Part shown: positions 28,522 through 38,412 of the stretch, in pieces | Layout: each line of letters opens with the position of its first letter | Position numbering within the stretch: position 1 is the stretch's first letter | Assembly (NCBI GenBank): GCA_024743175.1 | Contig: JANSXA010000002.1 | Location: 496,001-560,000, forward strand | Source: Pseudomonadaceae bacterium | GTDB lineage: Bacteria > Pseudomonadota > Gammaproteobacteria > Pseudomonadales > Azotimanducaceae | Direction: 5' to 3' | DNA: 64,000 nucleotides | The notes under the pieces: model-generated | What the model was told of the DNA's origin: nothing | The model's database searches: none | What the model saw: the letters and a program-made list of their open reading frames with translations, nothing else | Translations under genes and position numbers: made by a program

Positions 28522-29332
28522 TCAGTTCATTGACGCGCAATTCTCCTTCCCGCGTCTGGCCACCAATTTCAAGATAGCGCTGCATGTTTGTCTGCGCGCT
28601 GTCGTTACGTAACAATCGTTGGAAAAGATAAGCTTCTTCGAGCAGACCCTGCGACAGCGGCTGGTCCGCAGCACTGACAGATGCTTTTGCCAGCCGCACG
28701 GATTCAACTGGAAAGCCTGCAATGCGACGCGCAAAGCCATCTACCCAGGCTTCGATCTCATCAGCGGGGAAGATCCGGTTTAAATAGCCCCACCGTTCTG
28801 CGGTAGCCGCATCAAGGTCATCCGCTCCCAGAATCACTTCCATAGCTCGAGCACGCCCGATCAGGCGTGGCAGCCGTTGCGTGCCTGTGCCTCCGGGTAG
28901 AATGCCCAGTGGCACCTCCATCTGATTGATTCTGGTTTTACCTTCAACACCAAACCGCATGTCCATGCTGGCCGCAAACTCGCTTCCACCACCGCCCACC
29001 CGACCTTCAATCTGGGCAATAGTGACTTTATCCATGGTACGGACGCGCTCACACATGATGTGATACAGATTCAGCTCGGGGTCTTTTTCCGCGGGCTTGT
29101 CGATTGGAAACTGCAGAATGGCTTCGACATCAAAATGCGCAATGAAAAAATCCGGATCTGCGCTCTTAAACACCACCACCGTCAGGTCCGGGTCTTGTTT
29201 CAGTTCTTCGGTCAGCGCATTCAGCTCAGCATAGAGCGGCAACGTCAGTAAATTGATAGGTGGGTTGTTAATTGTGACAACCGCAAGACGCCCATCAACC
29301 TCTACCTGCAATAGTTCGTAGTCGTAAGCCAT
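28496..29332 (-). CDS. Enoyl-CoA hydratase/isomerase (crotonase) family protein
   Basis: 278 residues from ATG 29332 with GAGGGGAATAGCG upstream. The crotonase fold is visible as TINNPPINLLTL, the oxyanion segment GRVGGGGSEFAASMD and MEVPLGILPGGTGTQRLPRL. The CoA-binding region (VVFKSADPDFFIAHFD) is present in modified form. Catalysis of hydration, isomerisation or decarboxylation cannot be told apart. It overlaps the SnoaL-like gene. Confidence 0.85.
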   Translation of the reverse strand: MAYDYELLQVEVDGRLAVVTINNPPINLLTLPLYAELNALTEELKQDPDLTVVVFKSADPDFFIAHFDVEAILQFPIDKPAEKDPELNLYHIMCERVRTMDKVTIAQIEGRVGGGGSEFAASMDMRFGVEGKTRINQMEVPLGILPGGTGTQRLPRLIGRARAMEVILGADDLDAATAERWGYLNRIFPADEIEAWVDGFARRIAGFPVESVRLAKASVSAADQPLSQGLLEEAYLFQRLLRNDSAQTNMQRYLEIGGQTREGELRVNELNAELGRDA

Positions 29333-29392
29333 CGCTATTCCCCTCATAACTTTATCTTGATGTCCCCGAGCGCCCGGTCATACTTGGCCGCT

Positions 29393-30655
29393 ATGTCCGA
29401 AATAACAATAACCAAGCGACAGAGAAGTTACACCCTGTTTCTGCTGGTGGTGGTTTTCACTTCCAGCCACATCGACAGACAGATTGTGGCCATTCTGCAG
29501 GAACCGATAAAACAGGCATTCCAGATCAGCGATACCCAGCTGGGTCTGCTGACCGGCGTTATGTTTGCCGTATTTTACGCCACCCTCGGCATGCCGATGG
29601 CGATGTGGGCTGACCGTCGCAACCGCCGCAATCTGATCACTTTTTCCATCGCCACCTGGAGCCTGATGACCGCTTTATGTGGTGCAGCGGTCCAGTTCTG
29701 GCAGCTGCTGATCGCGCGTATTGGCGTCGGTGTCGGGGAAGCGGGATCCAATCCGCCCTCTCACTCGATCATCTCCGATTTGTACCCGGCTTCGGAACGC
29801 GGTACCGCCATGGCGATTTTTGCCCTTGGCGTCAATTTTGGGGTCATGTTCGGTTACCTGATCGGTGGTTGGGTCAACGAGTTTCTCGACTGGCGCTGGG
29901 CCTTTGTTGCCGCCGGTGCCCCAGGGCTTCTCATCGCTGTGGTTGTTCGCTACACCATGGTGGAGCCACCCCGGGGTTACTCCGATGGTTTGACAGAAAA
30001 ACCTGTAGCACCGCCCTTCTGGCAGGTCGTGAAACTCATGATGGCCCACGTTACGATCCGCAACCTGCTGATGGCCAGCATGTTACTCAGCTTCGCCGGT
30101 TACGCGGCGATCGCCTGGGTGCCGGTTTATCTGCAGCGTGTGCACGGCTTTACCACCGGTGAATCCGGCACTGTCCTGGCACTGGCGATCGGCGTTGGTG
30201 GCGGCATTGGTACTTTTTTCGGCGGCTATCTGGCAGACCGCCTGGCCAGATTCAGCGAAGGCTGGCGCGCCTGGGTTGTCCTGGTGGCTGTGATTGTCTA
30301 CGTCCCCACAGCCTATTTGAGTTTTACTGCAACCGATCCGTTCTGGGCTGCCGCCTGGTTCTTTGGACCGGCAACCCTGGGTGGTGTTTACCTGGGTACC
30401 AACTTTGCCATGTTACAGTCTCAACTGCCGGTGGAGATGCGTGCGGTTGGTGCTGCGATAAATCTTTTTGTGTTGAATATAATCGGCCTGGGTTTAGGAC
30501 CGCTTTCTGTGGGTATCATCAGCGACGCAACAGTGGCCAGTGATGGCGTAGACAGCATTCGCAACGGTCTGCTGGCGATGATATTCATCATGGTCTGGGG
30601 CGCACTGCATCAGGCCCGAGTGGGTCAATTGCTGGTCAGGTCGACGAGGTACTGA
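29393..30655 (+). CDS. MFS transporter (spinster-like)
   Basis: 420 residues from ATG 29393. TTG 29357 and ATG 29360 give N-terminal extensions and no start has a ribosome site. Twelve membrane segments are visible. The MFS signature MAMWADRRNRRNLITFS follows helix 2. The motif SSHIDRQIVAILQEPIK in helix 1 resembles the sugar-phosphate/lipid branch of spinster-like carriers. The substrate is unknown. An M20 hydrolase gene follows after 49 bases, which may be functionally linked. Confidence 0.88.
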   Translation: MSEITITKRQRSYTLFLLVVVFTSSHIDRQIVAILQEPIKQAFQISDTQLGLLTGVMFAVFYATLGMPMAMWADRRNRRNLITFSIATWSLMTALCGAAVQFWQLLIARIGVGVGEAGSNPPSHSIISDLYPASERGTAMAIFALGVNFGVMFGYLIGGWVNEFLDWRWAFVAAGAPGLLIAVVVRYTMVEPPRGYSDGLTEKPVAPPFWQVVKLMMAHVTIRNLLMASMLLSFAGYAAIAWVPVYLQRVHGFTTGESGTVLALAIGVGGGIGTFFGGYLADRLARFSEGWRAWVVLVAVIVYVPTAYLSFTATDPFWAAAWFFGPATLGGVYLGTNFAMLQSQLPVEMRAVGAAINLFVLNIIGLGLGPLSVGIISDATVASDGVDSIRNGLLAMIFIMVWGALHQARVGQLLVRSTRY

Positions 30656-30704
30656 AGCAGCAAAACTGATCTGCATACCATCAACAACGTCCAGGGAGAT
30701 CGCC

Positions 30705-31895
30705 ATGTCTGATCCGATATACCAGAGCATCGTCAGCCGAATCGATGAACTTGCCGACGAGTTGATTAAGGTATCCCACGCAATTCACGCACATCCGGAA
30801 CTGGCTTTTCAGGAACACTATGCCTGCGAGACGCTCACCGGCTCGCTGACAAAACATGGCCTCGAACCTCAGAGAGACGTGTTCACCTTAGCAACCGCAT
30901 TTGAAGCCAAACTGAACCCCGCAACAGAAGGTCCAACCGTTGCCATCCTCGCTGAATACGACGCTTTGCCTGGCATTGGACATGCCTGTGGTCACAACAT
31001 TATTGCAACAACAGCCCTTGGCGCCACGCTTGGCCTGCAGGCGGTGGCAGAACAGCTCCCCGGCAAAATCCGTTTGATTGGCACACCCGCAGAGGAACGT
31101 GGTGGCGGCAAAGAACTGATGGCTCGCGCCGGCGCTTTTGATGGCGTGGATGCAGCCATGATGATACATCCCGCAGGCGTCAATCTGGCATCGATGCCCT
31201 GCATTTGTGTGGCCGAGGTTGAAGTCATCTATCACGGCAAATCTGCACACGCATCAGCCATGCCACACAAAGGTATCAATGCGTTAGATGGATTGTTGCT
31301 GGCGTATCAGGCGATCTCCAATCTCCGCCAGCACATCCGCGCAACCGAACGCATCCACGGCATCATTACCCAGGGTGGCGACGCACCCAATATCGTACCC
31401 GACCATTGTGCAGGTGAGTTCTATGTTCGAGCGGCCAATGAAAAAGATCTGGCCAAATTGAAACCACGTGTGCAGGCCTGTTTTGAAGCCGGTGCCAAAG
31501 GCAGCGGCTGCGAGGTTGAAGTTAACTGGGCCAATGTCGACTACCTCGACCTGAATACCAACTGGCCATTGGCAGATCAGTTCCAGGCGCATGCTCAGAG
31601 CCTGGGTCGGGAATTTGTGCCCTTTGAGGATGCACAAAAATTTGGTGCTGGGAGCACCGATATGGGTAACGTCAGTTATCGGGTGCCGTCAATACACCCG
31701 ATGCTGGCGGTTGCACCACCCAGCGTGGTTATCCACAACCCGGAATTTGAGAAATGGGCTGGGAGCGATAAAGGCGACCAGGCCTGCCTGGACGGTGCCA
31801 AAGCCCTGGCGCTGACTGCCGCAGATTTTCTCTTATCCCCAGGGCTGCAGGAGCAGACGCGCAAAGCCTACGACGTGTCACAGGGTCTGGCGTAA
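30705..31895 (+). CDS. M20-family metallo-amidohydrolase (aminoacylase type)
   Basis: 396 residues. Metal-binding features are EYDALPGIGHACGHN (Asp/His/Cys region), PAEERGGGK with the catalytic Glu, and a HGKSAHASAMPHKGINALDG dimerisation-domain segment. AGGGAGATCGCC precedes the ATG. Such enzymes cleave N-acyl amino acids or dipeptides. The MFS gene upstream may supply the substrate. It converges with the aminotransferase gene. Confidence 0.9.
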   Translation: MSDPIYQSIVSRIDELADELIKVSHAIHAHPELAFQEHYACETLTGSLTKHGLEPQRDVFTLATAFEAKLNPATEGPTVAILAEYDALPGIGHACGHNIIATTALGATLGLQAVAEQLPGKIRLIGTPAEERGGGKELMARAGAFDGVDAAMMIHPAGVNLASMPCICVAEVEVIYHGKSAHASAMPHKGINALDGLLLAYQAISNLRQHIRATERIHGIITQGGDAPNIVPDHCAGEFYVRAANEKDLAKLKPRVQACFEAGAKGSGCEVEVNWANVDYLDLNTNWPLADQFQAHAQSLGREFVPFEDAQKFGAGSTDMGNVSYRVPSIHPMLAVAPPSVVIHNPEFEKWAGSDKGDQACLDGAKALALTAADFLLSPGLQEQTRKAYDVSQGLA

Positions 31896-31898
31896 GGT

Positions 31899-33062
31899 TT
31901 AAACGGCGACTTCAGGAATCTCATCCAGCGCTGACGGCAGCGCCGCAACATACTGTTGAACGTCTTTAATCTCACCCATGCTGACCCTGGACCACTGGGT
32001 GTAATCCCGGTAGATACCGCGGATTAAGACGTTTCTCTGTGCCATCGCAGCGCGAAAATCTTCTGCACTGCGCTTGCCCAGATCAACAAACATGAAGTTG
32101 GTACTGGAGGGTAATGCGCTGAGCCCATTAGCAGCGAGACCTTCACTGATAAGACCGCGGGCCTCTACAACTTTGGCTTTGGCGTAGGCCAGAAACGGTT
32201 CATCGTCATAACTGGCAACCGCCGCAGCAACACCGGCCTGATTCAGCGAATAATCACCCAATGCATACTGACTGATCATTTCAATGGTTTCCGGCGCCGC
32301 GATCAGATAACCCACACGCATGCCGGCAAGTCCATAGATCTTGGAAAATGTCCGCGCAACCACAACGTTGTAGCCCTGTTTGACCAGCGGCACCATGGAA
32401 TTGGCTTCAGGGTCGTCGGTGAGTTCGTTATACGCTTCATCCAGCAGTACCAGCGTTTTCTTCGATGCACGCTTGGTAAACATCACAAGTTCATCCGGCG
32501 CAAGTACCATACCTGTTGGGTTGTTGGGATTGGTAATCTGCACCATTGCAACATCATCAGATATGGCGTCCTCCATCGCAGCAAGATTAATGGCAAGATC
32601 CGATGCTTTTGGCAGGCGTTTGATTTCACCCTGCTGACGTGTGCCCATTCTGGATGTTGTATCCCAGAACAGGTCCGGACCGAGTATTTTCCCCGACCCG
32701 GACACCGCCTGGGCAAGATAAGTGAGCCCGCCGCTGGAGCCGGAACTCAACAGAATGTGCTCTGAGGTCAGTCCGTGTCGCTCGGCAATCATTGCTTTCA
32801 GGCGGGTGACCGAATCATTCACATAGTAAGCGCCTTTGCGCATTGCCGCATCCATGGCTTTTAACGCTGCCGGACTTGGACCATAGGGATTTTCATTGGC
32901 ATTGAGTTTAGCCACACCAGGCAGAGGCCCATAAGCAGGCGCGCTGCTGACCATGGCACCGGGTGCAGCGGCAGCTAACCCGGGCAGTACCATGCTGGAC
33001 CCGATTGCAGCAGATGAGCCCGCCAGAAACATTCGTCTATTGATCGCTGAACCGTTCGACAT
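31899..33062 (-). CDS. Tat-signal-bearing PLP aminotransferase (HisC-like)
   Basis: 387 residues. The N-terminus has a twin-arginine signal: Asn-Arg-Arg-Met-Phe-Leu followed by a hydrophobic Ala/Gly/Ser stretch. The fold-type I core starts at LNANENPYGPSP (residue about 53), with ITNPNNPTG, LLDEAYNEL and the PLP Lys241 in RTFSKIYGLAGMRVGY. It is closest to histidinol-phosphate aminotransferase among the families I know. Export of a folded, PLP-loaded enzyme is what the signal implies. AAGGA sits before the ATG. A TauE-like permease gene lies 21 bases upstream on the same strand. Confidence 0.88.
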   Translation of the reverse strand: MSNGSAINRRMFLAGSSAAIGSSMVLPGLAAAAPGAMVSSAPAYGPLPGVAKLNANENPYGPSPAALKAMDAAMRKGAYYVNDSVTRLKAMIAERHGLTSEHILLSSGSSGGLTYLAQAVSGSGKILGPDLFWDTTSRMGTRQQGEIKRLPKASDLAINLAAMEDAISDDVAMVQITNPNNPTGMVLAPDELVMFTKRASKKTLVLLDEAYNELTDDPEANSMVPLVKQGYNVVVARTFSKIYGLAGMRVGYLIAAPETIEMISQYALGDYSLNQAGVAAAVASYDDEPFLAYAKAKVVEARGLISEGLAANGLSALPSSTNFMFVDLGKRSAEDFRAAMAQRNVLIRGIYRDYTQWSRVSMGEIKDVQQYVAALPSALDEIPEVAV

Positions 33063-33083
33063 TTTTGAAATCCTTAAGTTGTG

Positions 33084-33908
33084 TTAAACCTGCATCGACT
33101 TATAGAACATCGATGCGGAAACCATGACGAGGTAAACCCCAAACAGTCGTTTGAGATGTTGTTCATCAAGGCTGTGTGCCCAACGGGCACCAATAGGGGC
33201 AGTGAGAACGGAAGCTGAGCAGATTGCTAACAGGGCTGGGATGTTAATAAAGCCTATGGAACCTGTAGGCAGGGACGTATGGCCCATACCCAGCAGCGCA
33301 AAACCCATTGTACCGGGGAGCGCAATAATGAAACCTACTCCTGCCGCGGTTGCCACAGCCTGATGTACCGAGCGATTACACATCACCATGGTCATGACGG
33401 TAATCGTGCCACCACCAATGCCCAGCAGCGCCGAGAATCCACCCAGGAAGGTGGCCAGGCCAGCTTTACCCGCACCTCTGGGCATCGACAGTGAACGGGT
33501 TGAATTCACAAACATGTCTGGAAACAGGAAGTAGATGGAGTACAGCAGGACGCCTACTGCAAATACAAGAAACAGGCTTTCGCCGTCGGTGATAGACGCG
33601 ATATACAAACCGATGGCGACACCCATCACCAGCCAGGGTGCCCATGATTTCAAGGTTTGATAGTCAACCGCTTTGTGCTTGTGATGGGCCTGCACTGAGC
33701 GCGCTGATGACACGACGATGGAGGCCAGGGACGTGCCTATAGCTACATAGATCAGATCACTGGTGGTTTCGCCGAGAATAGAGAACACTGCAATCAGAGA
33801 GGGAACAACAACAAAGCCACCGCCATTGCCGAACAACCCCGCGGTGACACCCGCAAAGGCGCCCGCCAGGGCCAACAGCCCGATCAGCATAATCAGTTGT
33901 GTTTCCAC
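33084..33908 (-). CDS. TauE/SafE-family sulfite exporter-like permease
   Basis: 274 residues, seven to eight membrane segments. The N-terminal repeat GLFGNGGGFVVVPSL and the second half-repeat ALLGIGGGTITVMTM are the paired signature of TauE/SafE proteins. This family exports sulfite or sulfonates. It lies upstream of the aminotransferase gene on the same strand, 21 bases away, so the two likely share a transcript. Confidence 0.85.
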   Translation of the reverse strand: METQLIMLIGLLALAGAFAGVTAGLFGNGGGFVVVPSLIAVFSILGETTSDLIYVAIGTSLASIVVSSARSVQAHHKHKAVDYQTLKSWAPWLVMGVAIGLYIASITDGESLFLVFAVGVLLYSIYFLFPDMFVNSTRSLSMPRGAGKAGLATFLGGFSALLGIGGGTITVMTMVMCNRSVHQAVATAAGVGFIIALPGTMGFALLGMGHTSLPTGSIGFINIPALLAICSASVLTAPIGARWAHSLDEQHLKRLFGVYLVMVSASMFYKSMQV

Positions 33909-34177
33909 ACCCCGTTACCAGCTTTACCTAGTTAAAGAAAAGATCTCTACGACTAACGGAGTATTCAAAGATTGTGCCAGGCCCTGAAAAGCCAGCAGAG
34001 CGAGGTAACAGCCATCTATTGCCTGAAAGCCTGCGCCTAAGTGGTGCAGGGACGAAGATCAGAGACAGATTAAGGTGCAGAAACTGCAGGGTAACAGCGC
34101 TTTGCGTATCACCCGCGCCTTGCCAGCCTGGAATAGAATGTGCAAGGTTGATGGTTTACCGCTTTGACGATCAAGAT

Positions 34178-35224
34178 ATGTATAAATCGCTCGTGCTTCT
34201 GTTCGCCACACTCCCACTGAGCCTGGCGGCGATCGACAACACCCACGCGGCCGGCGACCTTTCCGGCACCTATGACGTAGGCACGCTGACCCCACTGCAA
34301 CGCCCGGAAGCTTATGGCAACAATCTGTTCCTCACAGAAGAGCAGGCTGCAGAATATGCTCGACGGATGGAAGCCCGGGTTGCTCAGGACGCAGCAGACA
34401 GCGACCCCAATCGTGACGCGCCAGAAAAAGGCGGCAACGTTGGGGGTTACAATTTTTTCTGGCTGGATGTGGGTACCGGCGCTGCCAACGTCGATGGAAA
34501 ATTCAGAACCTCGATCATTACAACACCGGCCAACGGCCGCATTCCCGCGATGACGCAGTACGGCGCCGCGCGCTTAAACGGTTTTCTGGATAGCTGGCAG
34601 ATCATCTGGCGCGATCCGGACCCGACGACCGGTAAAAACTCGGGTGTTGCCTGGTGGCTCGATGGCGACAACGGCCCTTATGACAATATGGAGCAACGAC
34701 CGCTGGCTGAACGTTGCATCATCGGCTCACGCTCTACCGCTGGACCACCAATGCTGCCCAACATCTACAACAACCATAAACGCATCATCCAGACACCGGA
34801 TCACATCATGATCCTCACAGAGATGAATCACGATGCCCGCGTCATCCGCATGAACGCTACGCATCGCCCCGACAACATAAGAACCTGGTTAGGGGACAGC
34901 ATCGGGCGCTGGGAAGGTGAAACCCTGGTGATAGAGACAAAAAACTTCAAACAGACCCCGGCTTTATCAGGCGCTGATGAAAATCTGCAGGTCACCGAAT
35001 ACCTCAGGCGCACCAAAGATGGCGGTCTGTTGTACCGCTTCGAGATCAACAACCCGGAAATCTGGTCACAGCCCTGGGGTGGTGAATACCCCTGGGCCCC
35101 AGCGGATGGCAAGGTTTATGAGGTGGCCTGCCACGAAGGCAACTACGCGTTGGGCAATATCATGCGTGGTGCTCGCGTGCTGGAAGCGGATGCCAAGATC
35201 AACCCGTCAGAACCGGCGGGTTAG
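34178..35224 (+). CDS. Exported conserved protein of unknown function
   Basis: 348 residues from ATG 34178. The frame is open upstream to 33974 but the 269-base stretch looks non-coding. The signal peptide is MYKSLVLLFATLPLSLAA. The mature protein has highly conserved-looking blocks, EKGGNVGGYNFFWLDVGTG, a WWLDGDNGPYDNMEQRP block, and GRWEGETLVIETKNF, and few charged clusters. I associate it with a large family of uncharacterised exported proteins in soil and marine bacteria. Cysteines are few. The ChaC-like gene follows after 13 bases. Confidence 0.8.
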   Translation: MYKSLVLLFATLPLSLAAIDNTHAAGDLSGTYDVGTLTPLQRPEAYGNNLFLTEEQAAEYARRMEARVAQDAADSDPNRDAPEKGGNVGGYNFFWLDVGTGAANVDGKFRTSIITTPANGRIPAMTQYGAARLNGFLDSWQIIWRDPDPTTGKNSGVAWWLDGDNGPYDNMEQRPLAERCIIGSRSTAGPPMLPNIYNNHKRIIQTPDHIMILTEMNHDARVIRMNATHRPDNIRTWLGDSIGRWEGETLVIETKNFKQTPALSGADENLQVTEYLRRTKDGGLLYRFEINNPEIWSQPWGGEYPWAPADGKVYEVACHEGNYALGNIMRGARVLEADAKINPSEPAG

Positions 35225-35237
35225 GCAGCGAGACCTT

Positions 35238-35795
35238 GTGGCCACGCCGGACTCTGATGCAGCCTGGGTGTTTGGCTATGGCTCGCTGATCTGGCGACCA
35301 GGCTTTGAATACCTGCAGGCGCAACCCGCAATTCTGCCCGGCTACGTGCGACGCTTCTGGCAGGGTTCTCACGATCATCGCGGCATACCGGAACAGCCAG
35401 GACGGGTGGTGACCCTTATCCCACAGGCAGACGCCCACTGTCTGGGAATGGCTTATCTGCTGCCACAACAGACAGTGAAAACCACCTTCGAGCAACTCGA
35501 CCATCGGGAAAAGAACGGTTACAGCCGCATTAACAGCGAACTCCACCTGAACGACGGCAACCGGGTTGACGGTCTGGTCTACATTGCCACCGAGGGTAAC
35601 TTTGCTTACCTGGGTGAAGCGCCGATGGCTGAAATCGCCCGGCAGATTGTCCGCAGTGAAGGCCCCAGCGGTCACAACCTTGAATATCTTCAGGAACTTG
35701 CACTGGCGCTGCGTCAATTGGGTGCCGACGACCCGCACGTGTTCGAGTTAGAATCTCTCGCTGTAACCATGAATAAACCGCCAGATCCAGATTGA
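35238..35795 (+). CDS. ChaC-like gamma-glutamylcyclotransferase
   Basis: 185 residues from GTG 35238. The signature VFGYGSLIW (residues about 11-19) and the general-acid Glu in DHREKNGY match ChaC/GGCT proteins, which cleave gamma-glutamyl peptides, in particular glutathione, to 5-oxoproline and Cys-Gly. There is no ATG in frame near the start. The upstream frame continues in a shadow of the preceding gene and is not coding. The acyl-CoA dehydrogenase start lies a few bases beyond its stop. Confidence 0.85.
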   Translation: MATPDSDAAWVFGYGSLIWRPGFEYLQAQPAILPGYVRRFWQGSHDHRGIPEQPGRVVTLIPQADAHCLGMAYLLPQQTVKTTFEQLDHREKNGYSRINSELHLNDGNRVDGLVYIATEGNFAYLGEAPMAEIARQIVRSEGPSGHNLEYLQELALALRQLGADDPHVFELESLAVTMNKPPDPD

Positions 35796-35803
35796 GGGGA
35801 AAT

Positions 35804-37003
35804 ATGGATATCTCGTTCAGTGCCGAGCACGAAGCTTTCCGTGATGAAGTCAAAGAATTTTTGAGCAGCGCCCTCACAGACGAGTTGAAGCAGGCGGCGG
35901 CATTCTGTCCGGGCATTTTCCTCGATTACGAACACAACATGGCATGGCACAAAATCCTCTACCAGCAGGGGTGGGTAGCGCCGGCATGGCCTGAAGAGTA
36001 CGGCGGCACTGGCTGGGACCTCATGCAACAGTATATCTGGACCACAGAGACGAGTCTGGCGGGTACACCCAGCACCGCACCTATGGGCCTGGGTATGTGT
36101 GGGCCCATGCTGATCGGACATGGTACCGCTGCACAAAAAGATTATTACCTGCCGCGCATTCTCTCCGGCGAAGATTACTGGTGCCAGGGGTACTCCGAAC
36201 CCGCTTCAGGCTCGGATCTGGCTTCCCTGCAATTGAAAGCCACCAGCGACGGTGATCACCTGGTACTTAACGGGTCAAAAATCTGGACCACCCATGCGCA
36301 CTATGCCAATCGCATGTTTATCCTGGTACGCACAGACGATAGTGGCAAACCGCAACAGGGTATTACCTTTCTATTGCTGGATATGGACCTGCCGGGCATC
36401 AGTGTTGAACCCATCCTGTTTGCTTCAGACACCCATGAAGTCAATCAGGTGTTTTTCGATAATGTCCGCGTGCCGAAAAAAAATATAGTCGGGGAAGAAA
36501 ACCAGGGATGGACTGTTGCTAAATATCTGCTGGAGTTTGAACGCGGTGGCGGTGGCGCTGCGCGCTTCGGTATCGGTTTGCAGCGCCTGCGACGGCTTGC
36601 AGAACAGACTAACGTTGGCGGGCAGAAGCTCGTTGATGACGAGGACTTCAAAAACAAACTGAATGAAACCGGCGTCAAAATTGACGCCCTGCAGTTCACC
36701 GAATTCCGCATCATGGCGCAGATTTCAAAAGGTGGCAGTCCGGGACCGGAGTCTTCCATCATGAAAACGCTGAGCGCTGACATGGGCCAATATCTGTCTG
36801 AACTGATGGTCGAAGCGCTGGCATTTTATGCCAGCCCACACCAACCCGAGGCAAGAGAAGTGGGACAGAACACGCCCGCTATTGGTCCTGCTGCAGGCGT
36901 TGCTGCTTTTCCGCGTTATTTCAACTATCGCGCCTCTTCAATTGCAGGTGGCAGCAATGAAGTCCAGCGCAACATCGTCGCCAAGCTGGTGCTGGGCCTG
37001 TAG
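35804..37003 (+). CDS. Acyl-CoA dehydrogenase
   Basis: 399 residues from ATG 35804 with GAGGGGAAAT upstream; a TTG at 35792 is less likely. The family blocks are WCQGYSEPASGSDLASLQLKA (FAD/substrate site), the strand-rich middle domain, and the C-terminal helical domain ending in SSIAGGSNEVQRNIVAK. A catalytic Glu is not obvious to me at the usual C-terminal site. It uses FAD and passes electrons to ETF. It is followed by a MATE gene 10 bases away. Confidence 0.88.
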   Translation: MDISFSAEHEAFRDEVKEFLSSALTDELKQAAAFCPGIFLDYEHNMAWHKILYQQGWVAPAWPEEYGGTGWDLMQQYIWTTETSLAGTPSTAPMGLGMCGPMLIGHGTAAQKDYYLPRILSGEDYWCQGYSEPASGSDLASLQLKATSDGDHLVLNGSKIWTTHAHYANRMFILVRTDDSGKPQQGITFLLLDMDLPGISVEPILFASDTHEVNQVFFDNVRVPKKNIVGEENQGWTVAKYLLEFERGGGGAARFGIGLQRLRRLAEQTNVGGQKLVDDEDFKNKLNETGVKIDALQFTEFRIMAQISKGGSPGPESSIMKTLSADMGQYLSELMVEALAFYASPHQPEAREVGQNTPAIGPAAGVAAFPRYFNYRASSIAGGSNEVQRNIVAKLVLGL

Positions 37004-37013
37004 GTCTGAAACA

Positions 37014-38375
37014 TTGAGTCAAACCGCCGCAGACCTGCGCACTGCCAGCATTCTTAACGGCCATCCGCTACCCATTCTACTGAAGATGGCGACGCCTAAT
37101 GCGCTGGCGTTCCTTGTCCAGGCCAGTGTCAGCATGACGGAAGTCTGGTATGTGGGTCAGCTTGGCACTACGTCCCTGGCTGCCATGGCGTTTATTTTTC
37201 CTGGTCTGATGTTGATGCAGATGCTCTCTGGCGGTGCAGTGGGCGGCGCAGTCGCCAGCTCAATCGCCAGAGCCATGGGCTCCGGGCAGATCCAGCGCGC
37301 CCAGGAGCTGATCTGGCACGCGATTTTTATCGCTGTGTGCGCAGGCTTGTTTTTCGCAGCAAGTTTTGCACTGCTCGGCGAGCAGCTTCTGCTGGCTATC
37401 GGTGCACGCGAGGCTGTGCTCGAAGAAGCTCTGGCTTACGGTTACGTCATGTTTGGCGGGTGCATCAGTATCTGGCTGATGTCTCTTCTATCCGGTGTTT
37501 TCCGTGGTCTTGGAGAGATGCGTTTTCCAGCGCTGTTAATGGCCGGTGGTGGTCTGGTGCAGGTGATCTTATCCGGCACGCTGGTGCTGGGCTGGTTTGG
37601 CATGCCGCAACTCGGCATTCTTGGTGCGGCACTGTCCGTCATCACCGTAGCCACCTTTAATACCTGTATAGCGGTGAGCAAACTACGCAGCACCACGTTG
37701 AGCATTCAACTCACACGGTCTGCCGCCACCTTGAAACCGGAACTCTTTGGTGACATTTTCAAAGTGGGTGCGCTGGCGTCGCTGTCACCGGTGCTGACAA
37801 TTCTGTCGATCATGATTGTTAATGGTGTGATCAGCCGTTTCGGCGTCGCCGTTGTGGCAGGTTATGGTATTGGTTCAAGGCTCGAGTTTCTGCTGATTCC
37901 GATGGTGTTCGGGTTTGGCGCAGCCATGAACACCATGGTGGGTATGAATGTCGGGGCAGGTAATGTGCAGCGGGCAGAACATATTGCATTTGTTGGCGGT
38001 AGCGCAGCCGCCGCACTCACCGGCATTATCGGTATAACACTTGCGGTTTTTCCCGAAGTCTGGGTGAACGTTTTTTCTGACGATCCAGCGACTGTAGCCG
38101 CTGGCGCACAATATCTGCAGTACTCCGGCTGGGCTTTTGCCTTCCAGGGCCTGGGTTTGTCTCTATATTTTGCCTCTCAGGGCGCCGGCACGGTGGTATG
38201 GCCGGTCATTGCAAACTTCATCAGATTTGGCGTTGGCGCAGGTGGCGCTGCGCTCGCTGTGCTGGTATTCGATGCTGCCGTGGAATGGGTTTTCATCTAC
38301 CTGGCATTAGGCATGGCGCTTTATGGCATAGTTACGGCGGGTTCTATCAAACTTGGGGCATGGCGTCGCAGCTGA
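37014..38375 (+). CDS. MATE-family efflux transporter
   Basis: 453 residues from TTG 37014; ATG 37086 is an alternative. Twelve membrane segments are visible, with ASVSMTEVWYVGQLGTTSLAAMAF near the N-terminus and a matching half-repeat in the C-terminal part (YGIGSRLEFLLIPMVFGFGAAMNTMVGMNVGAG). These are classical MATE features. It exchanges sodium or protons for organic cations. It follows the acyl-CoA dehydrogenase by 10 bases. Confidence 0.85.
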   Translation: MSQTAADLRTASILNGHPLPILLKMATPNALAFLVQASVSMTEVWYVGQLGTTSLAAMAFIFPGLMLMQMLSGGAVGGAVASSIARAMGSGQIQRAQELIWHAIFIAVCAGLFFAASFALLGEQLLLAIGAREAVLEEALAYGYVMFGGCISIWLMSLLSGVFRGLGEMRFPALLMAGGGLVQVILSGTLVLGWFGMPQLGILGAALSVITVATFNTCIAVSKLRSTTLSIQLTRSAATLKPELFGDIFKVGALASLSPVLTILSIMIVNGVISRFGVAVVAGYGIGSRLEFLLIPMVFGFGAAMNTMVGMNVGAGNVQRAEHIAFVGGSAAAALTGIIGITLAVFPEVWVNVFSDDPATVAAGAQYLQYSGWAFAFQGLGLSLYFASQGAGTVVWPVIANFIRFGVGAGGAALAVLVFDAAVEWVFIYLALGMALYGIVTAGSIKLGAWRRS

Positions 38376-38412
38376 GCCTGACAACACAACGCTTTACACG
38401 AGGACTACCGAT

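Noticed and set aside
33909-34177. N-terminal extension of the exported protein from 33974
   Set aside because: The extension is Arg/Cys-rich and unlike the gene, and a signal peptide starts at ATG 34178.
34977-35237. Open frame upstream of the ChaC-like gene
   Set aside because: It is a shadow frame of the preceding gene and does not resemble the family; the YGSL fold begins just after GTG 35238.
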